From the NCBI GenBank assembly GCA_030840665.1, contig JAVEEB010000335.1, forward strand, positions 1-22,887: a stretch of 22,887 nucleotides of DNA, read 5' to 3'. The notes under the pieces were generated by a model, which was not told where the DNA came from, did not search any database, and saw only the letters and a program-made list of their open reading frames with translations. A program made the position numbers and the translations under genes. The DNA is from Frankiaceae bacterium (GTDB taxonomy: Bacteria; Actinomycetota; Actinomycetes; JAVEEB01). Below, one piece after another: positions 13,408 to 20,807 of this stretch (position 1 is its first letter; each line of letters opens with the position of its first letter).

Positions 13408-14340
13408 TCAGCTCCCGAATGTGCGGCGGTATGCCGCGGGTGTCGTCCCCACGATGTGACGAAAGCGCGCCCGCAGGTTGGCAGCCGTGCCGAGTCCCGA
13501 CTCCCGGGCCACCCTGTCGATGCCGTACGCCGTCGTCTCCAGCAACACACGCGCCCGCCCCACCCTCGCCACCAGCAACCACTGCAGCGGAGTCACACCC
13601 GTCTCTGCAACGAACCTCCGAGCGAGCGTCCGGTCCGACATGCCGGCATGCGTCGCGAGTTGCCTGACCGTCATCGGCTCCTCGAGATTGCCGAGTGCCC
13701 ACTCCCTGGTGGAGGCCAGCGACAAGCCAGCGTCAACGGCAACAGGCGCGTCGATGTACTGAGTTTGCCCGCCGTCGCGGTGTGGTGCCGTCACGAGGCC
13801 GCGTGCGATCGCGTTCGCGACGGCGGCACCAAAATCTTTTCGTACGATGTGCAGGCACAAGTCCATGCCAGAGAGCACGCCGGCGGATGTCAGGACCTGT
13901 CCCGTGTCGACGTAAAGGGCGTCGCGGTTGACGCGCGTCAACGGATAGCGTGCCGCGAGGTCGTCAGCTTCCAGCCAATGTGTCGCGGCCTCCAGCCCGT
14001 CCAGTACGCCGGCAGCAGCGAGAGCGAAGGCGCCCGTACAGATGGAGACGAGGCGGCGGCCGCGCGCATGCGCCTCGGCCAGGGTCTCCAGAACCCGCGG
14101 CGGCAGTTCGCGGCTCGGGTTCGCATAGCCCGGGACGACGACGGTGTCTGCCCGCCGTACGTCATCGAGCCCTCCTGGTACGACCAGCGAAAAGCCGTTG
14201 GCGGTCCTGACTTCGCCTTGTAGTCCGCACGTCGTCACTCGATATGCCGTCTGGGGACGCTCCCCGAACACCTGGGCGGGGATGGCGACGTCCAGAGCGA
14301 TCACGTCGTCCAACGCGAGGATCGCCACCCGATGCACCAT
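13408..14340 (-). CDS. GlxA-type transcriptional regulator (DJ-1/PfpI domain plus AraC DNA-binding domain)
   Basis: 310 residues. Residues 1-185 are a DJ-1/PfpI glutamine-amidotransferase-like domain with the conserved cysteine in SICTGAFALAAAGVLDG (C101) and ATHW; residues about 215-308 hold two AraC helix-turn-helix motifs (TVRQLATHAGMSDRTLARRF and GIDRVARESGLGTAANLRARF). Members control genes for amide, nitrile or amine use and other catabolic functions. It is divergent from the HD-domain gene across a 70-bp gap that contains a perfect palindrome, so the HD gene is the likely target. Start ATG 14340 fits the family N-terminus (HRVAILALDDVIALDVAIPAQVFG). Confidence 0.94.
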   Translation of the reverse strand: MVHRVAILALDDVIALDVAIPAQVFGERPQTAYRVTTCGLQGEVRTANGFSLVVPGGLDDVRRADTVVVPGYANPSRELPPRVLETLAEAHARGRRLVSICTGAFALAAAGVLDGLEAATHWLEADDLAARYPLTRVNRDALYVDTGQVLTSAGVLSGMDLCLHIVRKDFGAAVANAIARGLVTAPHRDGGQTQYIDAPVAVDAGLSLASTREWALGNLEEPMTVRQLATHAGMSDRTLARRFVAETGVTPLQWLLVARVGRARVLLETTAYGIDRVARESGLGTAANLRARFRHIVGTTPAAYRRTFGS

Positions 14341-14359
14341 GGCAGGAATCTATCGGATG

Positions 14360-14375
14360 GTGGCAGTCCTGCCAC
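14360..14375. promoter_or_regulatory. Palindromic operator candidate between the AraC-type regulator and the HD gene
   Basis: GTGGCAG-TC-CTGCCAC is a perfect inverted repeat. A further TGGCAGGA copy lies at about 14340-14346, on the regulator's start codon. It is centred in the 70-bp divergent promoter region, where a GlxA-type regulator would bind to control itself and the HD gene. The sequence is seen; the binding is inferred. Confidence 0.5.
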
Positions 14376-14410
14376 TCGATCTTGGTACCTCAGCACGCAA
14401 GAGTCGCCCT

Positions 14411-15055
14411 ATGAGCCTCGACGACCCCACAGCCCTCCCCGACACTGCCCTGACGACCGCGGCGCTGGCCTTCGTGTTCGGGAACGAATCAGCAGCACTG
14501 GCGCACCACAGTGTGCGCAGCTACTTGTTCGCGCAGCTGCGCGCCAGGCACATCGAGGCCGTCGATGGCCGGGACTTCGATGGCAAGCTGCTGTTCCTGG
14601 CGTGCGTCCTGCACGACATCGGCCTGTCGGAGCTCGGGAACGGGGACCATCGGTTCGAGGTCGATGGCGCGGACGCGGCGGCGACATTTCTGACGACGCA
14701 AGGACTTCCCTCCGGCGACGTGGACGCCGTCTGGGAGGCGATAGCGCTCCACACTTCGCCCGGCATCGCCGAGCGCCGAGGCGCCCTTTGCGAGATGACC
14801 CGCAGCGGCGTGGCCATGGACCTTGGCCGAGATATCGACTTCGTGACAGACGCGCAGGCGGCCGCGATCCACCGCGCATACCCCCGGCTGTCGGTCGAGC
14901 GCGCACTGGTCGACAGCATCGTGAAACAGGTCACCGCGCGGCCCGAGAAGGGTCCGCGCTACTCGCTCCCGGGTGACCTCGCGCGCGAGCGGGCGTTGCC
15001 GCCGCACGTCACGGGGATCGAACAGGGCGGCGTGCAGTCGCGTTGGAACAGGTAG
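14411..15055 (+). CDS. HD-domain hydrolase, cyanamide-hydratase-like
   Basis: 214 residues from ATG 14411; ATG 14357 in frame would add 18 residues across the putative operator. Metal-binding residues of the HD fold are seen: H33 in AHHSVRSY, H68-D69 in VLHDIGLS, H80, H114 in IALHTSP, D137. The pattern HSVRSYLF ... FLACVLHDIGL ... RFEVDGADAA ... IALHTS resembles the cyanamide hydratase/DDI2-like HD family, which adds water to cyanamide to make urea; many bacterial relatives have unknown substrates. It is divergent from a GlxA-type regulator and probably controlled by it. Its stop codon ends at 15055 and lepA's stop begins at 15056 on the other strand, so no intergenic base remains. Confidence 0.82.
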   Translation: MSLDDPTALPDTALTTAALAFVFGNESAALAHHSVRSYLFAQLRARHIEAVDGRDFDGKLLFLACVLHDIGLSELGNGDHRFEVDGADAAATFLTTQGLPSGDVDAVWEAIALHTSPGIAERRGALCEMTRSGVAMDLGRDIDFVTDAQAAAIHRAYPRLSVERALVDSIVKQVTARPEKGPRYSLPGDLARERALPPHVTGIEQGGVQSRWNR

Positions 15056-16906
15056 TCAGCTCTTGGGCGGGGCCGCGTTGGTCGACAGCGCGGCGACGAA
15101 GGCCTCTTGCGGCACCTCGACGCGGCCGACCATCTTCATCCGCTTCTTGCCTTCCTTCTGCTTCTCGAGCAGCTTGCGCTTACGGGTGATGTCACCGCCG
15201 TAGCACTTCGCGAGGACGTCCTTGCGGATCGCGCGGATGTTTTCGCGCGCGATGACACGGGCGCCGATCGCGGCCTGGATCGGCACCTCGAACTGCTGCC
15301 GCGGGATCAGCTCGCGCAGCTTCTGAGTCATCGAGACGCCGTACGCGTATGCCTTGTCCTTGTGCACGATGGACGAGAACGCGTCGACCGGCTCGCCCTG
15401 CAACAGGATGTCGACCTTCACGAGGTCCGACGGCTGCTCGCCGATCGGCTCGTAGTCGAGCGATGCGTAACCGCGGGTGCGCGACTTCAGCGAGTCGAAG
15501 AAGTCGAAGATGATTTCCGAGAGCGGCAACTCGTAACGCAGCTCGACCCGGTCCTCGGACAGGTAGTCCATCCGGTCGAGCTTGCCGCGGCGTTGCTGGC
15601 ACAGCTCCATGATCGTGCCGATGAACTCCGCCGGCGCGATGATCGAGCCGCGGATGATGGGCTCGTAGATGGTCTGGATGCGACCGTCGGGGAACTCGCT
15701 CGGGTTGGTCACCGTGATTGTCGTGAGGTCGTCGAGCTCGACGCGATAGACGACGTTCGGCGCCGTCGAGATGAGCGAGAGGTTGAATTCGCGCTCCAGC
15801 CGTTCGCGCACGATCTCCATGTGCAGCAGCCCCAGGAAACCGCAGCGGAAGCCAAAACCCAACGCCAGCGAGGTTTCCGGCTCATAAACGAGGGCGGCGT
15901 CGTTGAGCTGCAGCTTGTCGAGGGCGTCGCGCAGGTCGGGGTACTGGTCGCCGTCCATCGGATACAACCCGGCGAACACCATCGGCTTCGGGTCGCGGTA
16001 ACCGCCGAGCGACTGGGTCGCGGGCTTGTGCAGCGACGTCACCGTGTCCCCGACGCGCGACTGGCGGACGTCCTTCACGCCGGTGATGAGGTAGCCCACT
16101 TCTCCGACGCCGAGGCCATCACTCGCGGACGGCTCGGGCGAGATGACGCCGATCTCCAGCGTCTCGTGCGTGACGCCGTTGCTCATCATCTTGATGCGCT
16201 CGCGAGGCGAGAGCCGGCCATCGATGACCCGCACGTACGTGACGACACCGCGGTAGGTGTCGTACACGGAGTCGAAAATCATGGCACGGGCGGGAGCGTC
16301 CGCGTCGCCGACCGGGTGCGGCACGGCCACGACGATCGCCTCGATGAGCTCTTCGATGCCGGAGCCCGTCTTGGCACTGATACGGAGCACGTCGTCGGCG
16401 TTGCAGCCGATGATGTGCGCGAGCTCCGCGGCGTACTTCTCGGGCTGCGCCGCCGGTAGGTCGATCTTGTTGAGCACCGGGATGACGGTCAGGCCGTTCT
16501 CGATCGCCAGGTAGAGGTTGGCCAACGTCTGTGCCTCGATGCCCTGCGCCGCGTCGACGAGCAGCACGGCCCCTTCGCAGGCCGCCAGCGACCGGGAGAC
16601 TTCGTACGTGAAGTCGACGTGGCCCGGGGTGTCGATCATGTTGAGGACGTAGTCGAGCCCGTCGACCGTCGACTTCCACGGGAGCCGCACCGCCTGGGAC
16701 TTGATCGTGATGCCGCGCTCGCGCTCGATGTCCATCCGGTCGAGGTACTGCGCCCGCATGTGGCGCGGGTCGACCACGCCGGTGATCTGCAACATCCGGT
16801 CGGCCAGCGTCGACTTGCCGTGGTCGATGTGGGCGATGATGCAGAAGTTGCGGAGGCGCGCGGGATCCGTCCGGCCGGCGGTCACGATGTTGGGAGTCGG
16901 GGGCAC
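15056..16906 (-). CDS. lepA: Elongation factor 4 (LepA), translational GTPase
   Basis: 616 residues from GTG 16906; ATG 16957 would add 17. GTPase motifs: AHIDHGKST (G1, 25-33), DTPGHVDF (G3), LNKIDLP (G4). The EF4-specific C-terminal domain follows, with [22 protein letters not shown] and [10 protein letters not shown] at the end. LepA binds the ribosome and promotes back-translocation and/or 30S assembly. It lies between rpsT and hemW in the conserved actinobacterial order, but here rpsT is on the opposite strand and other genes are inserted on both sides. I prefer the GTG because [20 protein letters not shown] matches other actinobacterial LepA N-termini; its ribosome-binding site is weak (GAGAG). 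Confidence 0.97.
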   Translation of the reverse strand: MPPTPNIVTAGRTDPARLRNFCIIAHIDHGKSTLADRMLQITGVVDPRHMRAQYLDRMDIERERGITIKSQAVRLPWKSTVDGLDYVLNMIDTPGHVDFTYEVSRSLAACEGAVLLVDAAQGIEAQTLANLYLAIENGLTVIPVLNKIDLPAAQPEKYAAELAHIIGCNADDVLRISAKTGSGIEELIEAIVVAVPHPVGDADAPARAMIFDSVYDTYRGVVTYVRVIDGRLSPRERIKMMSNGVTHETLEIGVISPEPSASDGLGVGEVGYLITGVKDVRQSRVGDTVTSLHKPATQSLGGYRDPKPMVFAGLYPMDGDQYPDLRDALDKLQLNDAALVYEPETSLALGFGFRCGFLGLLHMEIVRERLEREFNLSLISTAPNVVYRVELDDLTTITVTNPSEFPDGRIQTIYEPIIRGSIIAPAEFIGTIMELCQQRRGKLDRMDYLSEDRVELRYELPLSEIIFDFFDSLKSRTRGYASLDYEPIGEQPSDLVKVDILLQGEPVDAFSSIVHKDKAYAYGVSMTQKLRELIPRQQFEVPIQAAIGARVIARENIRAIRKDVLAKCYGGDITRKRKLLEKQKEGKKRMKMVGRVEVPQEAFVAALSTNAAPPKS

Positions 16907-17002
16907 GCGGGTCTCTCGGGTCACGACGGAGGAGCTATAGCGAGCCCATCGTCCCACGAACAGTCCAGAAACTTCACCGTCGTACGACGAACCCCCGCGG
17001 AG

Positions 17003-17572
17003 TCATCGGGACGGGCGCGGATTCCGGCCGAGGAAGGCCACCAAGCGCTCCACGGCCGTCGCGTCGGCGGGCGGCTCGAGCTCGAAGCCGAAGGTCTTGT
17101 CGGGCCCGCGGTACTCCGGCTTCAGGGTGGCGTGACCCGCCGCGAGCGCGGCCTCCGCCTCGTCGTCGCTGTACGGCACCGGCTGCCCGGTGGCGGTGGC
17201 GAGGTCCCAGCCGTGCCCGACGTACTCCATCAGCATCATCCCGACGACCATCGACGCCGGGAGCGTCGATGACATCTGCACGGGCCGGTCGTCGGGCCCG
17301 GAACGGAAGCCGGCGACGGCCCTCTCGGCCGCCTCCGCGCACTGGCCGGCCGGGTCGTCGCCGACCCTGAAAGCGGCCGGGTCCTCGTCCGACGGCGAGT
17401 CGGTCGCGGTCGCAGCGAACGTGCGCAGCCACCCGACGATGTGGTTCACGAGCGTCTGCACGTCGTACCCCGGGCATGGCGTCGGCGACGAGGCCTGATC
17501 GGGCCGCACACCCGCGACCAACGTGGTCGTCTTGTTCAGGACACTCTCGAGCAGGTCGGTCTCTTTACTCAT
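17003..17572 (-). CDS. TIGR03086-type metal-binding protein (mycothiol-dependent isomerase-like)
   Basis: 189 residues from ATG 17572, with GAGGAG 7 nt upstream. DinB-like helical bundle with metal-site residues H44 (TPCPGYDVQTLVNHIVGW) and E116, H120, D123 in MEYVGHGWDLA. The family is related to mycothiol-dependent maleylpyruvate isomerase, but the activity of this subfamily is not established. It follows the VOC gene at 17634-17990 by 61 bp on the same strand and may be co-transcribed with it; such pairs are common in actinomycetes. lepA begins about 96 bp downstream. Confidence 0.9.
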   Translation of the reverse strand: MSKETDLLESVLNKTTTLVAGVRPDQASSPTPCPGYDVQTLVNHIVGWLRTFAATATDSPSDEDPAAFRVGDDPAGQCAEAAERAVAGFRSGPDDRPVQMSSTLPASMVVGMMLMEYVGHGWDLATATGQPVPYSDDEAEAALAAGHATLKPEYRGPDKTFGFELEPPADATAVERLVAFLGRNPRPSR

Positions 17573-17633
17573 CCATGCTCTCCTCGATTGCCGCGAGTTG
17601 TTGCAAGTCTGTTGCCGGGAGTGGTGCTGCGGG

Positions 17634-17990
17634 CTACTTGTCGGACCAGATCGCGAGCTCGTTGCCGGACGGTTCGGTGAAATGGAAGCGACGTCCGCCC
17701 GGGAAGGCGAAGATCTCCTGGACGATCGATCCGCCCGCTGCGACGACCGCTGTGCGGGCGGCCGCGAGATCGTCCACGTACACCACAGCCAAGGGCATGC
17801 GCGCCCTCTCCCCCGGCTCACTGGCATTCACACCGTTGGTCACTCCGCTGTCGACGCTGTCGCTGTAGTCGTCGCCGTAGCTCCGGTAGCTCCAGCCGAA
17901 CACCGCACTCAAGAAGGTCGTGGTCGCCGACAACTCGCCGGCCGAGTGAACCGAAAATTCGACGAGGTCGATCTGGTTGTGGGTAGGCAT
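17634..17990 (-). CDS. VOC-family protein
   Basis: 118 residues from ATG 17990, with GGAAGGA 7 nt before it. Start IDLVEFSVHSAGELSATTTFLSAVFGW and end GGRRFHFTEPSGNELAIWSDK are typical of a short glyoxalase-fold protein with two modules; the C-terminal ELAIWSD carries the usual Glu. No substrate can be assigned. It is divergent from the alpha/beta-hydrolase gene (start 18073) and probably heads a two-gene unit with the metal-binding protein downstream. The frame is open to 18281, but that part is a shadow of the divergent gene. Confidence 0.88.
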   Translation of the reverse strand: MPTHNQIDLVEFSVHSAGELSATTTFLSAVFGWSYRSYGDDYSDSVDSGVTNGVNASEPGERARMPLAVVYVDDLAAARTAVVAAGGSIVQEIFAFPGGRRFHFTEPSGNELAIWSDK

Positions 17991-18072
17991 GCGCGGATCC
18001 TTCCCGGGACGGGGCCACCGGCAACAGGTGTGCCTGCGGCGACCGTAGCGCCGCCGTGCGACAGTCGGTGAC

Positions 18073-18975
18073 GTGACGACCCCGGCCGACCCCCGTCCCC
18101 CGGCTGACGAGCTGCCGCGGGCGGGGAGCGAGACAGGCCTGGTCCAGCTGTCCCGCGGCCCGCTCTTCCTGCGCGCCTGGGGGGACGGATCCGCCCCGAC
18201 GGTCCTGCTCGTGCATTCGCTCGGGTGGGGGGCCTCGTCGATGGCCGTCGCGCCGATCGCCGCCGCCCTCGCCTGGCGCACCGGTCGCCGCGTGCTCGCG
18301 CCCGACCTCCCCGGCTTTGGACAGTCGCCCCGGGCCGCGGACGTCGCCGACTACAAGCCCGCCGCCCTGGCCGCCCACCTGACCGACCTGCTGGACGCAT
18401 TAGGGGTGACCAGCACGTCGTACGCAGGGATCAGTTGGGGCGCCACGATCGGCTGCTGGCTCACCGCGGCCGAGCCAGAGCGACTCAACGCTCTCGTCCT
18501 CGTCGACGGCGGCCACGTCGATCCCGCGGAGGCCCCGGGCTTCGAGGCGCACGCAACCCTGCGGGACCGGCTCCGCGCCGCGCGGTTGAACCAGCCGACC
18601 TGGCGGTCGCTGGACAAGGCTCTGGACAAGATGGCCGAGGCGTACGACGACTGGACCCCGTGGCTCGATGACGCCTGGCGGGCGGCCCTCGAGGAGCGCG
18701 ACAAGCGCTGGCGCCCGATCGTCGGGCCTGACGTCTACGCGGCGGCGGTCGACGGCATCGCGACGTCCCCGGTGTCGGCCACGTGGCCCGCTATCGCAGC
18801 CGCCGGTCTACCCGTGACGCTCGTCGTACCCCCGGAATCCGTGACGACGACCGCCCGCTTCACGGCTGCCGTCCCCCGCTCCACCGTTCGCGACGTGGCC
18901 GCGTCCCGCACGGACCTCTTGGGAGCGGGCCTGTCGGCCACGATCGCAGCGATCGAATCCGCCCTCTCGCAGTAA
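18073..18975 (+). CDS. Alpha/beta-hydrolase-fold protein, catalytic His not evident
   Basis: 300 residues from GTG 18073. The core fold is clear: [13 protein letters not shown] (oxyanion strand), [13 protein letters not shown], and the nucleophile elbow GISWG with S121. A helical cap lies at about 155-225. At the C-terminus, where hydrolases have an Asp on strand 7 and GH before the last helix, the sequence reads LVVPPES and [11 protein letters not shown]; no histidine is found there. It may therefore be a non-hydrolytic member or use another residue. Neighbours give no pathway. It is divergent from the VOC gene. Confidence 0.85.
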   Translation: MTTPADPRPPADELPRAGSETGLVQLSRGPLFLRAWGDGSAPTVLLVHSLGWGASSMAVAPIAAALAWRTGRRVLAPDLPGFGQSPRAADVADYKPAALAAHLTDLLDALGVTSTSYAGISWGATIGCWLTAAEPERLNALVLVDGGHVDPAEAPGFEAHATLRDRLRAARLNQPTWRSLDKALDKMAEAYDDWTPWLDDAWRAALEERDKRWRPIVGPDVYAAAVDGIATSPVSATWPAIAAAGLPVTLVVPPESVTTTARFTAAVPRSTVRDVAASRTDLLGAGLSATIAAIESALSQ

Positions 18976-19048
18976 CACGCAGCCGCTGGGCACTGCTGTG
19001 GGTGCGCGCCGCCCCCCGGGCCGCACCACGCGGCGAACCCCACCCCTC

Positions 19049-19083
19049 GCCGCCCCCCGCGCCGCCCCCCGCGCCGCCCCTCG
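19049..19083. repeat. C-rich tandem repeat upstream of rpsT
   Basis: About three copies of a 12-bp unit close to GCGCCGCCCCCC. It lies in the intergenic region between the hydrolase gene and rpsT. Slippage-prone low-complexity DNA; no coding role is evident. Confidence 0.7.
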
Positions 19084-19215
19084 GCACCGATGCTGCATCA
19101 GGCCGGTCAGGACCGGCACAGCGCTGCATTGCCCCGTGGACGTGGGTGATGGGAGGCAGTGCCGGCCGGCAGCGAGCGCTGTCAGGGCCTCGACTGGCCT
19201 CGGGTGGCCTGGCGC

Positions 19216-19224
19216 TGGTAACCT
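19216..19224 (+). promoter_or_regulatory. rpsT: Possible rpsT promoter -10 element
   Basis: TGG-TAACCT fits the actinobacterial TAnnnT -10 consensus with a TG extension. It would give a leader of about 60 nt before the rpsT start. No clear -35 hexamer was found at 16-19 bp. Confidence 0.35.
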
Positions 19225-19292
19225 TCCCCGGTCGCGTAGCCGCGTTTGCCGCTGCGTGCCTTCACCCAGTTGACGAGCATGAGGACTTACGC

Positions 19293-19553
19293 GTGGCGAA
19301 CATCAAGTCGCAGATCAAGCGGATCCGCACCAACGAGATCGCGCGCCTGCGCAACAAGGCGGTCAAGTCGTCCCTGAAGACGGCCGTACGCCGTTTCCGC
19401 GAGGCCGCGGACGCCGGCGAGCGTGAGCAGGCCCTGGCCCTCATGACCACCGCGTCGCGCCAGCTCGACAAGGCCGTGAGCAAGGGCGTCATCCACGCCA
19501 ACCAGGCGGCCAACAAGAAGTCGGCCATCGCCAAGCGCGCGGCCGCTCTCTAA
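19293..19553 (+). CDS. rpsT: 30S ribosomal protein S20
   Basis: 86 residues, the usual S20 length. Sequence [21 protein letters not shown] and the Lys/Ala-rich C-terminus [17 protein letters not shown] are diagnostic. It binds 16S rRNA during early 30S assembly. Start is GTG 19293, with GAGGA (19281-19285) 7 nt before it; the long open frame upstream is non-coding. It lies between holA and lepA as in other actinomycetes, on the opposite strand from both. A hairpin 20 bp after the stop ends the transcript. Confidence 0.98.
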   Translation: MANIKSQIKRIRTNEIARLRNKAVKSSLKTAVRRFREAADAGEREQALALMTTASRQLDKAVSKGVIHANQAANKKSAIAKRAAAL

Positions 19554-19573
19554 CCACCTCTTCTCTTACCGAC

Positions 19574-19604
19574 AGCCGGCGTCCGATCAGGGCGCCGGCT
19601 TTCG
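19574..19604. terminator. Terminator hairpin shared by rpsT and the convergent MFS gene
   Basis: AGCCGGCG (19574-19581) and CGCCGGCT (19593-19600) form a perfect 8-bp GC-rich stem with an 11-nt loop, followed by a short TTCGC. The symmetric form could work in both directions. The MFS stop codon (19587-19589) lies in its loop. Confidence 0.7.
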
Positions 19605-20807
19605 CGCGTCTTCGAGCAAGCGGGTTTCCGGGAGCACCAGGACGCGTCGCCGAGCGATGAGCGGCTCCGCGAACGCCACGAGCAACGACGCCAGGACGAG
19701 CAACGCGGCTGTGAGTGCCGTTGCACGAACACTGAATCCGGTCAGGACGAGCCCGCCGACCCACGACCCACCGGCAATTCCCAGGTTGTACGCCGAGCTG
19801 ATCCCGGCAGCCGCGATGTCGGTGCGACGGGGGGCAATCTGCAGACCGCGCGCGGACAGGCCGGCCGCCATCGAGGCGGTGGCGCCCCCGACGATCCCCA
19901 GCATCGCGACGGCCAGCACCTTGCCGTCGCCGAAGAAGTACAGCGTCAGCAGGGCGCCGCTCTGCGCGGCCAGCGACGAGAGGACGACGCCCGGCGCGTG
20001 CCTGCCCAGGAACGGCCCGCTCGCGAGGCTGCCAACGACGCCCGCGGCGCCGCTGATCCCCAGGCAGAGGGCCAGCGCGCCCTTCGTGACGTGGCTGACC
20101 TCGAGGAGGAAGGGCGTGACGTACGTGAACGCGGTCAGCGAGCCCGCGATGCCGAGCGTGGTCACGACGAGGACGACGACATAGCGGCGCCGGTCCGGAA
20201 TCGCGCCGTACGTCACCTCTCCGCCGGGCGCACCCGCCCGCGGGAGCAGCGTGACGACCGCCGCAAACGTCAACAACGCAAGGACACTGAGGGCAACGAA
20301 CGCCGAGCGCCAACCGGACCGCTGACCCAACCAGGTGCCGAGGGGGACGCCGAGCACCGGGGCGAGGGCGGTCCCCGTGAACATCAGGCTGAGGGCCCGG
20401 CCGCGCGCCGGCTCGGGAAACAAGCCGGCGACCGCGGACGTGACGACCGACCAGAACAAGGCCTGCGCGAGGGCGGTGACGAGACGCGCCGCGAAGAGCA
20501 GCGAGTAGGAGTGCGCGAGCGCGGATGCGAGGGCCATCACGACCAGCGTCGCGAGCATGCCGCTGAGGACGGTGCGGCGCGACAGCCGGCGGGTCAGATG
20601 TGTCAGCGGCACCGACACGATGACGACGACGATCGCGTAGCCGGTCACCAGCAAGCCGATGGCCGACACGGAATGCTTCAGGTCTTCGGCCATCGACGTC
20701 AGCAGGCCGATCGGCAGCGACTCGGTGGTCACGAACGTGAACGTGCCGAACGACAGCGCGAACAGCGCGGCCCACGCGCGCCGCGGCGAGAGCGGGGCGG
20801 CGTCTAC
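19587..20807 (-). CDS. MFS transporter (AraJ/Cmr-type drug exporter); start codon unresolved
   Basis: About 406 residues with around 12 hydrophobic helices. Hallmarks of the drug:H+ antiporter-1 group: TTESLPIGLLTSMAEDL after helix 1, SAIGLLVTGYAIVVVIVSVPLT, GRALSLMFTGTALAPVLGVPLG (motif C-like). Plasma-membrane efflux of a small molecule is likely. The 5' end is odd: homology begins at VDAAPLSPRRAWAALFAL, but its first codon is GTA (20807-20805), overlapping the TAG of the upstream gene. No ATG, GTG or TTG in frame lies near it. The nearest are GTG 20732, which would cut helix 1, and ATG 20966, which lies 160 bp inside the upstream gene in another frame. I place the start at 20807 by homology only. 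The gene follows the membrane-protein gene directly and ends in the terminator shared with rpsT. Confidence 0.85.
   Translation of the reverse strand, partial: VDAAPLSPRRAWAALFALSFGTFTFVTTESLPIGLLTSMAEDLKHSVSAIGLLVTGYAIVVVIVSVPLTHLTRRLSRRTVLSGMLATLVVMALASALAHSYSLLFAARLVTALAQALFWSVVTSAVAGLFPEPARGRALSLMFTGTALAPVLGVPLGTWLGQRSGWRSAFVALSVLALLTFAAVVTLLPRAGAPGGEVTYGAIPDRRRYVVVLVVTTLGIAGSLTAFTYVTPFLLEVSHVTKGALALCLGISGAAGVVGSLASGPFLGRHAPGVVLSSLAAQSGALLTLYFFGDGKVLAVAMLGIVGGATASMAAGLSARGLQIAPRRTDIAAAGISSAYNLGIAGGSWVGGLVLTGFSVRATALTAALLVLASLLVAFAEPLIARRRVLVLPETRLLEDARKPAP

Larger units (their letters stand above)
18976..19292. other. Intergenic region upstream of rpsT
   Basis: 317 bp without a gene. It holds a C-rich 12-bp repeat (19049-19083) and, nearer to rpsT, TGGTAACCT (19216-19224), which fits an extended -10 element. 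No other structure is convincing. Confidence 0.6.
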
